NCBI GenBank assembly: GCA_016793325.1
Contig: JAEUKI010000094.1
Coordinates: forward strand, 62,001 to 126,000
Origin: Myxococcales bacterium
GTDB taxonomy: Bacteria; Myxococcota_A; Polyangia; Polyangiales; Ga0077539
Length of the DNA: 64,000 bases
Direction: 5' to 3'
Shown here: piece after piece, positions 8,667 to 19,519 of the stretch
Numbering within the stretch: position 1 is the stretch's first letter
Layout of the letters: every line of letters starts with the position of its first letter
The notes under the pieces: generated by a model
The model's input: only the letters and a program-made list of their open reading frames with translations
The model's database searches: none
Told to the model about the DNA's origin: nothing
Translations under genes and position numbers: made by a program

Positions 8667-10442
8667 CTACACCAAGTTCACGCCCTCTTGCGGAACCACC
8701 ACCAGCACCACCCTCACCGCCCACGCTGACCCCGGCGCGCGAAACCACGTCGTCCCGATCTGCGCCCGCGTGAGCCGTCGATCCAGCAGCTCGCTCGGAA
8801 CCTGCATCGGCGCCCCGCTCGGCGTGACCATGCTGAACATCATCACCCGCACGCCCGTCGAGCCCTCTTCGACCGCCGCGTTCGACAGTCGTTGGCTCAC
8901 GGTGTCCGGCGTCGTCGTTCCACGGTCGAGCGCGTCGATCGCGGCCTCGAGCGAGCGCGTCGCGCCCGTCCAGCGCTGCACCGGCTCGTGCCCCAAGCGT
9001 CGGCGCTCTTCGTCCACGCGGGCCCACACACCCGCCACGTCGTGCATCGAACGCTCGTCGACCACGCGCCACGTCGCGTACGCCATCCCGATGAACTTGC
9101 GATCAACGACGATCGGGCAGAGCGCTCCGTGCGCGGCCTCGGGGTCGAGCAACGACATCCTGCCCGATGGCTGATCGAGCGTCGTGGTCACGAGCTGCGA
9201 GCCATCGCCAGTGACGAGCACGTTTGCCCCGGCATGTCCCTCGCGAACGCGCCCCTCGACGCCCCAGCCCGCCATCATCCCGAGCACCGCGACCTCCGCG
9301 TCTTCGCTCGAGACATCTCCCGTCAACGCGCCCACCGCGTAGCCCGCCACCGGACACGCCGCGCGCCGCGAGCTCTCGGAGAACTGCAGCGCCGCGATGC
9401 CGCTCGCCCGCCTCCGCTCGTTGAGCAGCGCCTCGAGCGCGGCCGTCGACGTCGCTTCGTCGGTAAACGAAATCGCCGCCGTCGTCGCGCGTCGAAACGC
9501 GAGCCTCCCGTCCGCGGCACCACCAATCAAGACGGTGCCCACGAGGCGACCGAGCAGCCGTCCGCGCGGGACGTACATCACGTCCGCGTACTCGGGCGCT
9601 CCGTCGCTCGCGGCTGGGCAACGAAAGCCGAACCTCGGCGCGACCATCCCCGCTTCGGCCACGCAGAACCGCGCTCCGCCGTCGCGCGTGTTCGCGATCA
9701 CCGCGACGGCGTCCCCTGCGTTGGCCCCGCTGATCTCGCCGCGAACCACGGACTCTGCCGCGCCCTCCATCGACACGGTCGTGAAGCGCACGAGCGACTG
9801 TCCGCGCGCGATCGCGATCTTGACCCTCGCGCCTTCGCGAACGAGCGCCGCGCCAACGCCGCCCGTCGCGCCGCTGAGAACCGGGCGGATTTGCGTGGAC
9901 AACGCCTGCTGCTGCTCGGCGAGCAGCGCGTCCGTCGTCATGCTCGCGCCCACGTTATCAAACGACAAGAACCACACCTGCGGCGCCATCGACAGACCGC
10001 ACGCGAGCGAGAAGTACCGCAGCAGCTGCGCCGACGCGTTGCCCGCGCCGCGCGCCTCGAACGTCGCCGCCTCCCGCGCCACGCAGCGCAGGGCCTCCGT
10101 GGTCGTCGCGCTCGGCGCCGTCGTCTGCACCAAGCGCTCGAACGCGTCCGTCGTCGACAACGGCTGCGCCACGTTGGCCGCTTCGATCGCGGTCGGAAGC
10201 GGCCCCGTCAGCCGCCACTCGCTCACGTTGCTGCTCTCGCGCGCGCCGCCTCGCACCGTGGCAGGCCTCGCCGCCAACGCCTGCAGCCTCCCGCGGTCCG
10301 GCAGCGGAACGACCCCGAACGCCTGCGACGATCCCCCGCTGTTCGACTGCGTTTGCCCCGTCGTTGTCGTGTTCGTCGTGGTCGTCGCACACCCAACCAA
10401 TAGCGCCGAGCACAGCGCGGCTCTGCTTGCTCTCGTTTGCAT
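8667..10442 (-). CDS. Lipoprotein with CAP/SCP-like domain
   Basis: A 591-residue exported lipoprotein. The start at 10442 is fixed by GGGGAGA just upstream and gives MQTRASRAALCSALLVGCA, a signal peptide with lipobox LVGC. A Thr-rich linker follows. About residues 340-480 contain 'EALLNERRRASGIAALQFS' and the later 'VLVTGDGSQLVTTT', which resemble the CAP/SCP (cysteine-rich secretory) fold; this is a by-eye match. The region before it is unrecognised. Expected location is the outer membrane or periplasm; function unknown. Confidence 0.7.
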   Translation of the reverse strand: MQTRASRAALCSALLVGCATTTTNTTTTGQTQSNSGGSSQAFGVVPLPDRGRLQALAARPATVRGGARESSNVSEWRLTGPLPTAIEAANVAQPLSTTDAFERLVQTTAPSATTTEALRCVAREAATFEARGAGNASAQLLRYFSLACGLSMAPQVWFLSFDNVGASMTTDALLAEQQQALSTQIRPVLSGATGGVGAALVREGARVKIAIARGQSLVRFTTVSMEGAAESVVRGEISGANAGDAVAVIANTRDGGARFCVAEAGMVAPRFGFRCPAASDGAPEYADVMYVPRGRLLGRLVGTVLIGGAADGRLAFRRATTAAISFTDEATSTAALEALLNERRRASGIAALQFSESSRRAACPVAGYAVGALTGDVSSEDAEVAVLGMMAGWGVEGRVREGHAGANVLVTGDGSQLVTTTLDQPSGRMSLLDPEAAHGALCPIVVDRKFIGMAYATWRVVDERSMHDVAGVWARVDEERRRLGHEPVQRWTGATRSLEAAIDALDRGTTTPDTVSQRLSNAAVEEGSTGVRVMMFSMVTPSGAPMQVPSELLDRRLTRAQIGTTWFRAPGSAWAVRVVLVVVPQEGVNLV

Positions 10443-10556
10443 CAATCTCTCCCCAGAAAGTTGTCGGCGCACCCTACGTCACACGTCACGCGTGCGCAAC
10501 GCACCCCACGTCGTCCGCTCGAAGCGATCGCTTGGTAGAGCTACCCGTCGCCGTGC

Positions 10557-11150
10557 TCAGTCGCTGCGCCCTGTGATCGCGCCGCTCGCGCTGCCGGCGA
10601 GCAACGACGCGAGGTCCGCGCCGAGCTCGCCGCGAGGGCTCTCGATCACGCGCCCCACTTCGCGTCCCTCTCGCATCACGATGAACGTCGGAACGTACCG
10701 AATGTCCCGCCCCTCGGTGAGCCCTTCGGCCTGCTTCGCGCGATCGACCGCGATCAACCGATACGAAAACGGAAGCGCCCCGCGCTCGGCGTACCGCAGG
10801 AACTTCGTCACTTCGCGCACGCTGTCGCCGCACCACATTCCAAAGAACACGTCGATGTGCCCGCCGACCGGCGCCGCGGCCAACGCCCTGGCTCCCTCTG
10901 CGTCCGTCGTCGCGCTCGCGTACGCGCCGCGCCAACGAGCGTCCGCCTCGAGCACCTGCGCGCCGTTTACCTCGCCGACCAACATCGAACTCTCTCCTCG
11001 CGTCGCGCGCGTCGATTCTGCGCCCGACGCACTCGCGTTGGCGCTCGCCCCGCCGGCTCCGTTCGCCCCGTCGCTCGATCGCCCCCCGCACCCGCCGAGC
11101 GTCGCCAACGCGACGCACACCACAAACGTCCTCGCTCGAACTGCGCTCAC
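10557..11150 (-). CDS. Thioredoxin-fold lipoprotein
   Basis: A 197-residue protein with a basic signal peptide and lipobox LGGC, an Ala/Ser/Gly linker, then a thioredoxin fold. The active-site segment reads FFGMWCGDS, with a single cysteine in a WCxD(S) context like the thioredoxin_9-type family, so it may be a peroxidase-like or binding domain, not a dithiol oxidoreductase. The cis-proline is in 'RYVPTFIVMREG'. GTG 11150 gives the best signal peptide (MSAVRARTFVVCVALATLGG); an in-frame start at 11189 would leave only 17 bp to the divergent gpmI start. Substrate unknown. Confidence 0.75.
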   Translation of the reverse strand: MSAVRARTFVVCVALATLGGCGGRSSDGANGAGGASANASASGAESTRATRGESSMLVGEVNGAQVLEADARWRGAYASATTDAEGARALAAAPVGGHIDVFFGMWCGDSVREVTKFLRYAERGALPFSYRLIAVDRAKQAEGLTEGRDIRYVPTFIVMREGREVGRVIESPRGELGADLASLLAGSASGAITGRSD

Positions 11151-11206
11151 GACGACGGACTGTACCGCGCTCGCAAACGCGAGCACCATCTACGATCAAT
11201 CAACGG

Positions 11207-12883
11207 ATGGCAGCCACGTCGACGTCTTCATCGCTCGAGCTCGTCGAGCGCTCATCGTTCGCCCGGATCGAAGGCCCCGTCGTCGTCGTCGTGATGGACG
11301 GCGTCGGCGTCGCGCCCGCTGGCGAGGGAAACGCCTGCACGCTCGCGCGCACCCCGACGCTCGCGCACCTCCGCGAGCACACGCCCAACACCCTCCTCCG
11401 CGCGCACGGAACGGCCGTCGGCCTCCCGAGCGACGACGACATGGGCAACAGCGAGGTCGGGCACAACGCGCTTGGCGCCGGGCGCGTCTTCGATCAAGGC
11501 GCCAAGCTCGTCAATCAAGCGATCGCGTCGGGAGCGCTCTTTCGCGACGCGGCGTGGCGCTCGCTCGTCGGTCGCGTGCGAGAGCGCAACAGCACGCTCC
11601 ATTTCATCGGGCTCTTGTCCGATGGAAACGTTCACTCGCACGAGCAGCATTTGTTCGCGCTGCTCGAGGCGGCCGCGCGCGAAGGCGTCGAGCGAGCCCG
11701 CGTTCACGCGCTGCTCGACGGCCGTGATGTGCCCGAGACGAGCGCGCTCGTGTACGTCGATCGACTCGAAGAGAAGCTCGCGTCGCTGCGATCGACGGGA
11801 TCGAGCAAACGGGACTATCGCGTCGCGTCCGGCGGCGGTCGCATGAAGATCACCATGGACCGCTACGAAGCGGACTGGCCCATGGTCGAGCGCGGGTGGA
11901 AGCTCCACGTGCGCGGCGAAGGACAGGGCTTTCCGTCGCTTCGCGCGGCGGTCGAAGCGCTCCGCGAACGCGAGCCCGGCGTGAGCGACCAGAACCTCCC
12001 TGGCTTCGTGATCGTCGAGCGCGACGGGAGCCCCGTCGGTCCCATTCGCGACGGCGACGCGGTGGTGCTCTTCAATTTTCGCGGCGATCGCGCGATCGAG
12101 CTCACGCGCGCGTTCGAGGACGAGCGCTTCACGGCGTTCGATCGAGGCCCGCGCCCGGACGTGCTCTTCGCGGGGATGATGCAGTACGACGGCGATCTGC
12201 GATTGCCCTCGCGCTTCCTCGTGAGCCCGCCCGAGATCGACCGCACGTTGAGCGAGCACCTCGCGAGCAACGGGATCACGCAGTTCGCCTGCAGCGAGAC
12301 CCAGAAGTTCGGCCACGTCACGTATTTCTGGAACGGCAACCGCTCCTCTCCCCTCACCGGCGAAGAGTGGTTCGAGATCCCCAGCGACACGCGGCCGTTT
12401 CAAGAGCGGCCCTGGATGAAGGCCGCCGAGATCACCGATCGCGTGATCGACGCGCTCCGCACGGGCACCTTTCGTCACGGCCGAATCAACTACGCCAACG
12501 GCGACATGGTCGGACACACGGGCGTCCGCGACGCGGCCGTGCTCGCCGTCGAAGCCGTCGACCTCCAGCTCGCGCGGCTGTTGCCCGTGATCGCGTCGAT
12601 GAAGGGCGCGCTCGTCGTCACGGCGGACCACGGAAACGCCGACGAGATGTTCGAGCTCGACAAGAAGAGCAAGCAGCCCTTGCTCGACCGCGACGGACGG
12701 CCGCGCCCCAAGACGAGCCACACGCTCAACCCCGTCCCGTTCTTCGTGTACGCGCCGAGCGCATCGCTCTCGATCGACCGCGCGATCACCGCCCCCGGCC
12801 TCGCCAACGTCGCCGCGACGGTGCTGCACTTGCTCGGCTACGACGCCCCCGAGGGCTACCTGCCCTCGCTGCTAGCGCGGTAG
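11207..12883 (+). CDS. gpmI: 2,3-bisphosphoglycerate-independent phosphoglycerate mutase
   Basis: Glycolytic enzyme interconverting 3- and 2-phosphoglycerate with two Mn ions and a phosphoserine intermediate. The 558-residue sequence has the metal-binding MDGVG start of the alkaline-phosphatase-like fold (Asp31), the catalytic serine 82 in MGNSEVGH, and the second metal site 'VVTADHGNADEM'. It is longer than the usual ~510 residues because of about 25 extra N-terminal residues and a small insert around 460-480 (KKSKQPLLDRDGRPRPK). It diverges from the thioredoxin-like lipoprotein and is followed after 18 bp by the next gene on the same strand. Confidence 0.95.
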   Translation: MAATSTSSSLELVERSSFARIEGPVVVVVMDGVGVAPAGEGNACTLARTPTLAHLREHTPNTLLRAHGTAVGLPSDDDMGNSEVGHNALGAGRVFDQGAKLVNQAIASGALFRDAAWRSLVGRVRERNSTLHFIGLLSDGNVHSHEQHLFALLEAAAREGVERARVHALLDGRDVPETSALVYVDRLEEKLASLRSTGSSKRDYRVASGGGRMKITMDRYEADWPMVERGWKLHVRGEGQGFPSLRAAVEALREREPGVSDQNLPGFVIVERDGSPVGPIRDGDAVVLFNFRGDRAIELTRAFEDERFTAFDRGPRPDVLFAGMMQYDGDLRLPSRFLVSPPEIDRTLSEHLASNGITQFACSETQKFGHVTYFWNGNRSSPLTGEEWFEIPSDTRPFQERPWMKAAEITDRVIDALRTGTFRHGRINYANGDMVGHTGVRDAAVLAVEAVDLQLARLLPVIASMKGALVVTADHGNADEMFELDKKSKQPLLDRDGRPRPKTSHTLNPVPFFVYAPSASLSIDRAITAPGLANVAATVLHLLGYDAPEGYLPSLLAR

Positions 12884-12901
12884 TCTCGCGTGGGAGAAGA
12901 C

Positions 12902-13573
12902 ATGACAAGCACACGAATTCAAATCAGCATCGCCAGCGGAACCGCTGACGGCGTCATCGCTCGCCCCAGCAACGAGAAGGCCGGCGTCGTCGTCGTCCAA
13001 GAGTGGTGGGGCCTCGTTCCGCACATCGAAGACGTGGTTCGACGCTTCGCGCGCCACGGGTTCGTCGCCCTCGCGCCGGACCTCTACCACGGCAAATCCA
13101 CGGTGGACGCCGAAGAAGCCTCGCACTTGATGCAAGGGCTCGACTGGGGCCGCGCCATCGGCGAGATCGCCGCGGCCGTCGACCACCTGCGCAGCAAAGA
13201 GGGCTGCACCCGCGTCGGAATCGCGGGATTCTGCATGGGCGGAGCGCTCGCGATCCTCGGCGCCACGGCCGCCAAAGTCGACGCGTACGCAGCGTTCTAC
13301 GGGTTTCCTCCGAAGGGCGCCGCGGACCTGTCGAAGGTCACCGCGCCCGGCGTGATCTTCTTCGGCGAGCACGAAGCCAACTTCTCGGTCCCCGACGCCA
13401 AGAGCTTCGCCGAAGAACAAACGAAGAACGGCGTCGCCACCTCGCTCCACGTGTACCCGGGCGCGTCGCACGCGTTCTTCAACGACACGCGCCCCGCCGT
13501 CTACCACGAGGCCTCCGCGCACGACGCTTGGCGCCGCACGCTCGCGCATTTCGCTCGGCACCTGCAGGGCTGA
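12902..13573 (+). CDS. Dienelactone hydrolase family protein
   Basis: Alpha/beta hydrolase (223 aa) of the dienelactone hydrolase family, cytoplasmic. Visible family features are the glutamate of 'QEWWG' (Glu34), the nucleophile Cys111 in GFCMGG and His190 in 'GASHAFF'. The acid of the triad, usually Asp in 'G..D..v', appears as 'FGEHEANFSVP' (Glu158 or Glu156), a possible Asp-to-Glu change. ATG 12902 is chosen for the GGGAGAAG at 12892-12899. The gene follows gpmI in the same direction. The substrate is not known; the name does not imply chloroaromatic degradation. Confidence 0.9.
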   Translation: MTSTRIQISIASGTADGVIARPSNEKAGVVVVQEWWGLVPHIEDVVRRFARHGFVALAPDLYHGKSTVDAEEASHLMQGLDWGRAIGEIAAAVDHLRSKEGCTRVGIAGFCMGGALAILGATAAKVDAYAAFYGFPPKGAADLSKVTAPGVIFFGEHEANFSVPDAKSFAEEQTKNGVATSLHVYPGASHAFFNDTRPAVYHEASAHDAWRRTLAHFARHLQG

Positions 13574-13720
13574 GCGGACGCGCGCGTCTGAGTAATGTCG
13601 GGTTACTCACTCGACGCCCCGATGTGACCACGAGCACCACGAAGTAGTGAGACGCTCCGATCGCGGCGCGCGTTGGCGTGGGCCAGCGACCGTGCGCGGA
13701 AGGGGCATCGTTCGAGTCAC

Positions 13721-15241
13721 ATGAACAAGAGCGCAACGAAGAGCAACCAGACCTCGCTTCGAGTGGCCATCGTCGGCGGAGGGGCCGCCGGGGTCTTCAC
13801 CGCGTGGGCGCTGCAGCAAGTGCAGGGAGCCACCATCACCGTAGACCTGTGGGAGGCCAACAATCGCATCGGCGGCAACACCTGGTCGTGGCCGTACCCG
13901 TACAACGGAACGACCTACAACCTCGACGCCGGCGCGCAGTTCTTCTTCGCCAACCCGCAGCCCGCGTACGTGGGACTGCTGAAATCCCTCGGGCTCTTCG
14001 ACCAAGACGTCAGCTCGTATCCCGCAGGTATCTGCCTGTGGGACACAGACCAAAACGCGCGGACGCTCTTCGTCCCATCGAAGATCGAGAACTTCTTCGA
14101 CGGCACGCTCAAGCTCTCGGATATCCCGTCGCTGCTGCAGTTCTTCGCGTTTCTCTTGCAGGCCGAGACGCTGGACAAGAGCGGCAACTGGTCGCTGCCC
14201 ATGTCTCAGTGGCTGCAGAACGTCCAGTGGGTGACACAAGATTTCAAGGACAAGGTCCTCACGCCGTTCCTCTACCAGTTCGTGTCGCTGCCGCTGTCTC
14301 GCATCGGCGAGTCCTCGGCGCTCTACGCGCTCACGTATTTCGTTCGCAACGTGACGGGCTGGCCTGGGCAAGGCGTGGTCCCGCCAGACGCGGGCGACGT
14401 GTTCACGCTGTACCAGAGCGCCTCCATCGGACTCGATGGGATCCTCGGACAAGTGCTCGTCGGAACGCCGAACACCACCGTCCGCCTGAGCTCGCCCGTC
14501 GCCGCCGTCAGCTACGATCCGAACACGCAGCAGCCCGGACTCACGGTCAACGGGGGGTATCTCCCCTACGACGTCGTGATCCTCACGTGCGATCCGCAGA
14601 CAGCCTCGAAGCTCATCACCGCCGGAGGGAGCACCGCGCAGCCGAGCGCTCCCGCGTATCTGCAAAACATCGAGTACGCGCCGCTGCCGATCGTGCTCCA
14701 AGCGCCGCAATCGAACTACATGCCCACAGACCCCGGCTCGTGGCAGGCCGCGAACACGGTCGTGTCCAACAACGCGGGGAGCGTCGCGTTCAGCGGATAT
14801 TTCGGCGTCCTTCGTCCGCCCGCAGGGTCGAGCCTCGTGCCCGCGTTCAAGAGCTGGTCGAACCCTCCGATCTCGAGCCCGCCTCCCGACACGCTGCTCT
14901 TTCATTCGCACAACGTGCTCTACCCGACGACCACTTCGATCGCCGCGAGAGACGCGCTGCAGTCCCTTCAAGGCGCCACCAACGTCTACTTCGCCGGCGG
15001 GTGGAACACCTGGTTCGACAGCCAAGAGGCCGCCCTCCGCTCGGCCATCAACGTCGTCGGCGCGATGATCAACCCGTTCAACCTCGAGCCCGGTCCCTAC
15101 ATCGCCCCGTGGCTCGAAGAGTCCGGTGGAAAGCGCGGCACCACCGTGAGTCGCTTCATCGAGCGGCTCGTCTCGCGCATGCCCGACAAGCTCGCCCAGC
15201 CCGTGCGCGACGGGCTGCGCCCCGCGCTCGCCAAGCTGTAG
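13721..15241 (+). CDS. FAD-dependent flavin amine oxidase-like protein
   Basis: A 506-residue flavoprotein. Residues 13-45 form the dinucleotide-binding Rossmann motif (VAIVGGGAAG ... VDLWEA) followed by the amine-oxidase/phytoene-desaturase signature 'NRIGGNTWSW' at about 48. The C-terminal FAD-contact region reads 'NVYFAGGWNTW'. No signal peptide, although the region before the Rossmann motif (MNKSATKSNQ) is Ser/Asn/Lys-rich. Related proteins oxidise amines, protoporphyrinogen or polyenes; which one applies cannot be said. It ends exactly against the next gene's stop codon on the opposite strand. Confidence 0.85.
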   Translation: MNKSATKSNQTSLRVAIVGGGAAGVFTAWALQQVQGATITVDLWEANNRIGGNTWSWPYPYNGTTYNLDAGAQFFFANPQPAYVGLLKSLGLFDQDVSSYPAGICLWDTDQNARTLFVPSKIENFFDGTLKLSDIPSLLQFFAFLLQAETLDKSGNWSLPMSQWLQNVQWVTQDFKDKVLTPFLYQFVSLPLSRIGESSALYALTYFVRNVTGWPGQGVVPPDAGDVFTLYQSASIGLDGILGQVLVGTPNTTVRLSSPVAAVSYDPNTQQPGLTVNGGYLPYDVVILTCDPQTASKLITAGGSTAQPSAPAYLQNIEYAPLPIVLQAPQSNYMPTDPGSWQAANTVVSNNAGSVAFSGYFGVLRPPAGSSLVPAFKSWSNPPISSPPPDTLLFHSHNVLYPTTTSIAARDALQSLQGATNVYFAGGWNTWFDSQEAALRSAINVVGAMINPFNLEPGPYIAPWLEESGGKRGTTVSRFIERLVSRMPDKLAQPVRDGLRPALAKL

Positions 15242-15802
15242 TCACTTCCAGTCGGCAGGCTTGCTGTCCTCGACCGCCTGACGAAGCGTCCCGTCGCTGA
15301 GCGCGCCAGGCCCGTGCTTCGCGAAAAACTCCCGGAGAATCGCGATCGCCTCGTCCATCGTCCCCACGATCTTCGATGGCGACCGCTGCTTTCGAAGTTG
15401 GGTCAGCGTGCCCAACACTCCGCGGACGAGGGCTCCGGAGAATCCGCTCATCGCCACGACGGTGACCCCGCCGAACGCGAGCTCGGACATCTCTAGCGCG
15501 CGATCGAGAATCAACTTTCGCTCTTCTTCGTTCACGGTCAGCACGGTCGACGGAGCCATCGCCATGACCGCGAGCGTGCCGAAGGGCTTTCGCGATCGTC
15601 GCGTCATTTCCAAGCGAAACAGGCGATTGAGCTCTCGCAACTGCTCGGCGTTCGCGGGCGCTCGCCACATCTCGACCACCAGATCGTCCCCGATCGCCAT
15701 GAAGCCCCCGGGACACTCGAAGAACCGACGCATCAACATCGACCCGTTGGATTCTCGCACGCCCCCACCGTCGCGTCGCGCGTTCGGACATGACTCCGCC
15801 AT
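15242..15802 (-). CDS. Conserved-looking hypothetical protein
   Basis: A soluble protein of 186 residues from ATG 15802; the reading frame is open to 15844 and ATG 15739 is another possible start. The core from 'RRFFECPGGFMAIGDDLVVEMW' looks like a small alpha/beta domain ending in a helix (DEAIAILREFFAKHG), as in two-component-associated or STAS/Roadblock-size proteins common in myxobacteria, but no family is recognised. It abuts the oxidase gene stop-to-stop (TAG|TCA) and diverges from the ABC-F gene. Confidence 0.6.
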   Translation of the reverse strand: MAESCPNARRDGGGVRESNGSMLMRRFFECPGGFMAIGDDLVVEMWRAPANAEQLRELNRLFRLEMTRRSRKPFGTLAVMAMAPSTVLTVNEEERKLILDRALEMSELAFGGVTVVAMSGFSGALVRGVLGTLTQLRKQRSPSKIVGTMDEAIAILREFFAKHGPGALSDGTLRQAVEDSKPADWK

Positions 15803-15887
15803 GACACGACCGCACGTCGCGCGCCCGCGCGCCGCGCGAACCACGCGATAGCCACGCGCTCGATCCCCTTGTACAACGCGCGCCGCG

Positions 15888-17507
<1,620 letters not shown>

Positions 17508-17511
17508 CGAA

Positions 17512-18480
17512 TCACACGAGGCCGCGGCGGCGGAGGTCCATCCCGAGCTCGCCGATGCGACGGAGGCTCCGCTCGAGCGGCGCGCGCGCGGTGTGAACCG
17601 AGCTCGTCCCGAGCACGAGCGGGTGCGGGTGGTGCTCGGCGGTCCCCACGAGGACGCGCGCGGGGCCGCCTTGCGCAACGATGTCGAGCGGACCGTGCCC
17701 GCGCTCGAACACGACGAGCGTGTCCGTCGTCGCCTGCCCTTGAACGAGCGCCGTCCCTTGGTGAACGAACACCCACGCGACGTCGTGCGTCTCCGGCGGT
17801 TGATGCTGCCAGCGCTGCGACGGCCCGAGGTTCACGTCGAGGTACGTCATCGGGTTCGGCACAGGGACCGGGCTTCGAAGGCCACGGTACGACCCGAGCA
17901 ACACGCGCACGCCGTCCACTTCGGGAATCTCACCCGGAGCGATGTAGTGCGACTCGGCCTCCGCTTCTTCGTGCGTCGGCGGCATCGCGACCCAGAGCTG
18001 AAAGCCCGTCACGCGCGGAGAGCTCCCGTCGACCACGCCGCCGCGGTGCCACACGCCGCTGCCGGACATCATCCACTCGACGCCGCCTGCGCGAAGGATC
18101 CCGGACTTGCCTGTGGTGTCTTCGTACGTTCCGTCCGCGTCGAGCACGTACGAGACCGTCGCGATGCCCGAGTGCGGGTGGTACGGAAAGCCCATTCCAG
18201 GCCGTGTTTCTCCGGCGATGTGATCGAGGAAGATAAACGGCTTGATCAGCTCGCCGATGTCCCCAGGGCTCACCATTCGTCGAATGAACCCGTGGCGGCT
18301 CCCGCGCGTTCGGAGCTCGATGCGCCGCGCGCTCGCGGCTGTGTCGATCGATGGCTGCATGATGGTCCTCGCTGTCGATGGTGCGCGAGACTCGCACGCG
18401 ACGAGCCCCGCGGCGGCTGCGTACCGAAGCGCTGCTCTCCGAGAGAGCGCCGCCTGCCCGTCGTCGTTTGTCTTTGGCAC
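17512..18480 (-). CDS. Pirin-family cupin with Tat-like signal sequence
   Basis: A 322-residue double-cupin protein of the pirin family. The N-terminal cupin has 'FPYHPHSGIATVSYVL' (His101, His103) and 'EWMMSGSGVWHRG' (His145). In human pirin the iron ligands are HPH plus His and Glu of 'HSE'; here the Glu position is Gly (HRG), so one metal ligand is lost. Start GTG 18480 gives 'ALSRRAALRYAAAAGLVAC', a twin-arginine-like n-region, Ala-rich core and lipobox-like LVAC, odd for a normally cytoplasmic family; ATG 18534 and an internal start at residue 41 (MQPSIDT) are alternatives. It sits downstream of a LysR gene. Confidence 0.8.
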   Translation of the reverse strand: MPKTNDDGQAALSRRAALRYAAAAGLVACESRAPSTARTIMQPSIDTAASARRIELRTRGSRHGFIRRMVSPGDIGELIKPFIFLDHIAGETRPGMGFPYHPHSGIATVSYVLDADGTYEDTTGKSGILRAGGVEWMMSGSGVWHRGGVVDGSSPRVTGFQLWVAMPPTHEEAEAESHYIAPGEIPEVDGVRVLLGSYRGLRSPVPVPNPMTYLDVNLGPSQRWQHQPPETHDVAWVFVHQGTALVQGQATTDTLVVFERGHGPLDIVAQGGPARVLVGTAEHHPHPLVLGTSSVHTARAPLERSLRRIGELGMDLRRRGLV

Positions 18481-18568
18481 GAGCCCCAGTCTGCACCCTC
18501 TCTGTGCGCCGCGCATCGGGACAACGATGGACACTTTGTCCCAGATTCAGGGACAATCGTCGGTCACT

Positions 18569-19459
18569 TCACAGGTCGATCGTCGCAAAGTACGCCGCGA
18601 CCAGCTCGACGAACGCCTGCGTCTTCGGCGGCAGGAGCCGCGCGTTCGGATACACGACGTACATGTTGGTCGACGGCGACGGAAACGCCGGCAACACCTC
18701 GCGCAGCTCCCCTCGGATCGCGCTCTCCTTCGCGATAAACGCTGGCAAGAGCGCGATCCCCAAGGACGCTCGGCACAGGTCTCGCGCGAGCAACAGGCTG
18801 TTGACCCGATGCTTGGGCGCCACCGTCACCACGATGCGCTCGCCGCCGCCGTCGAACACCCAACGATTCGGCTGCCGCCGCCCCGTGAACGCGATCGTGT
18901 CGTGCTCGGTCAGCATCGTGGGGTGCGTGATCTCGCCGCGCCCCGTCAGGTACTCGGGCGACGCGTACGCGCGGACCTGCCCCGCGCCGATCCGCTTGGC
19001 CACGAGCGCCGAGTCCGACAGCGGCCCCGTGCGCAGGGCGCAGTCGATCCCCTCGTCGACGAGCGAGACCTGCGCGTCGTCGAGCCGGAGATCGAGCTTC
19101 ACCTCGGGGTAGCGCCGCCCGTACCGCTCGAGCACCGGCGGTAGAAACTGCTCGGCCACCAACGGAGGCGCCGCGATCCGCAGCGTCCCCACCGGGCGCT
19201 TCTTCAACGCGCGCACCGCGCTCTCGGCGTCCGCGAGCATCGCGAGCGCCGGCCGCGCGCGCTCGAGCAACAGCGTCCCCGCCTCGGTCACCTTCATGGC
19301 CCGCGTGCTCCGCTCGAGCAGTCGAACCCCGAGCTTCGCCTCGAGCTCCGCGAGCGCTCGGCTCACGGACGAGCGCGCCAGCCCGAGCCGCTGCGCCGCG
19401 ACGCGCACCCCGCCGAGCTCGACCACTGACGCAAACAGCTCGATCGCGCTCGGATCCAT
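18569..19459 (-). CDS. LysR-family transcriptional regulator
   Basis: A 296-residue regulator: N-terminal winged helix-turn-helix (about 5-63, with 'GVRVAAQRLGLARSSVSRALAEL' as the recognition region) and a C-terminal periplasmic-binding-like effector domain from about residue 90. ATG 19459 is chosen because GAGGG lies just upstream and because the family starts with MD...F..V.E.G; the frame is open further upstream to 19513. The pirin gene follows 88 bp downstream on the same strand, so co-transcription is possible. LysR proteins usually bind next to their own promoter, here the 60 bp separating it from the next gene. Confidence 0.9.
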   Translation of the reverse strand: MDPSAIELFASVVELGGVRVAAQRLGLARSSVSRALAELEAKLGVRLLERSTRAMKVTEAGTLLLERARPALAMLADAESAVRALKKRPVGTLRIAAPPLVAEQFLPPVLERYGRRYPEVKLDLRLDDAQVSLVDEGIDCALRTGPLSDSALVAKRIGAGQVRAYASPEYLTGRGEITHPTMLTEHDTIAFTGRRQPNRWVFDGGGERIVVTVAPKHRVNSLLLARDLCRASLGIALLPAFIAKESAIRGELREVLPAFPSPSTNMYVVYPNARLLPPKTQAFVELVAAYFATIDL

Positions 19460-19519
19460 TGTCCCTCGCATGGGACGGAGGATGCCCCAGCGTCCCAAAG
19501 AGAGCACACGCAATTGTCG

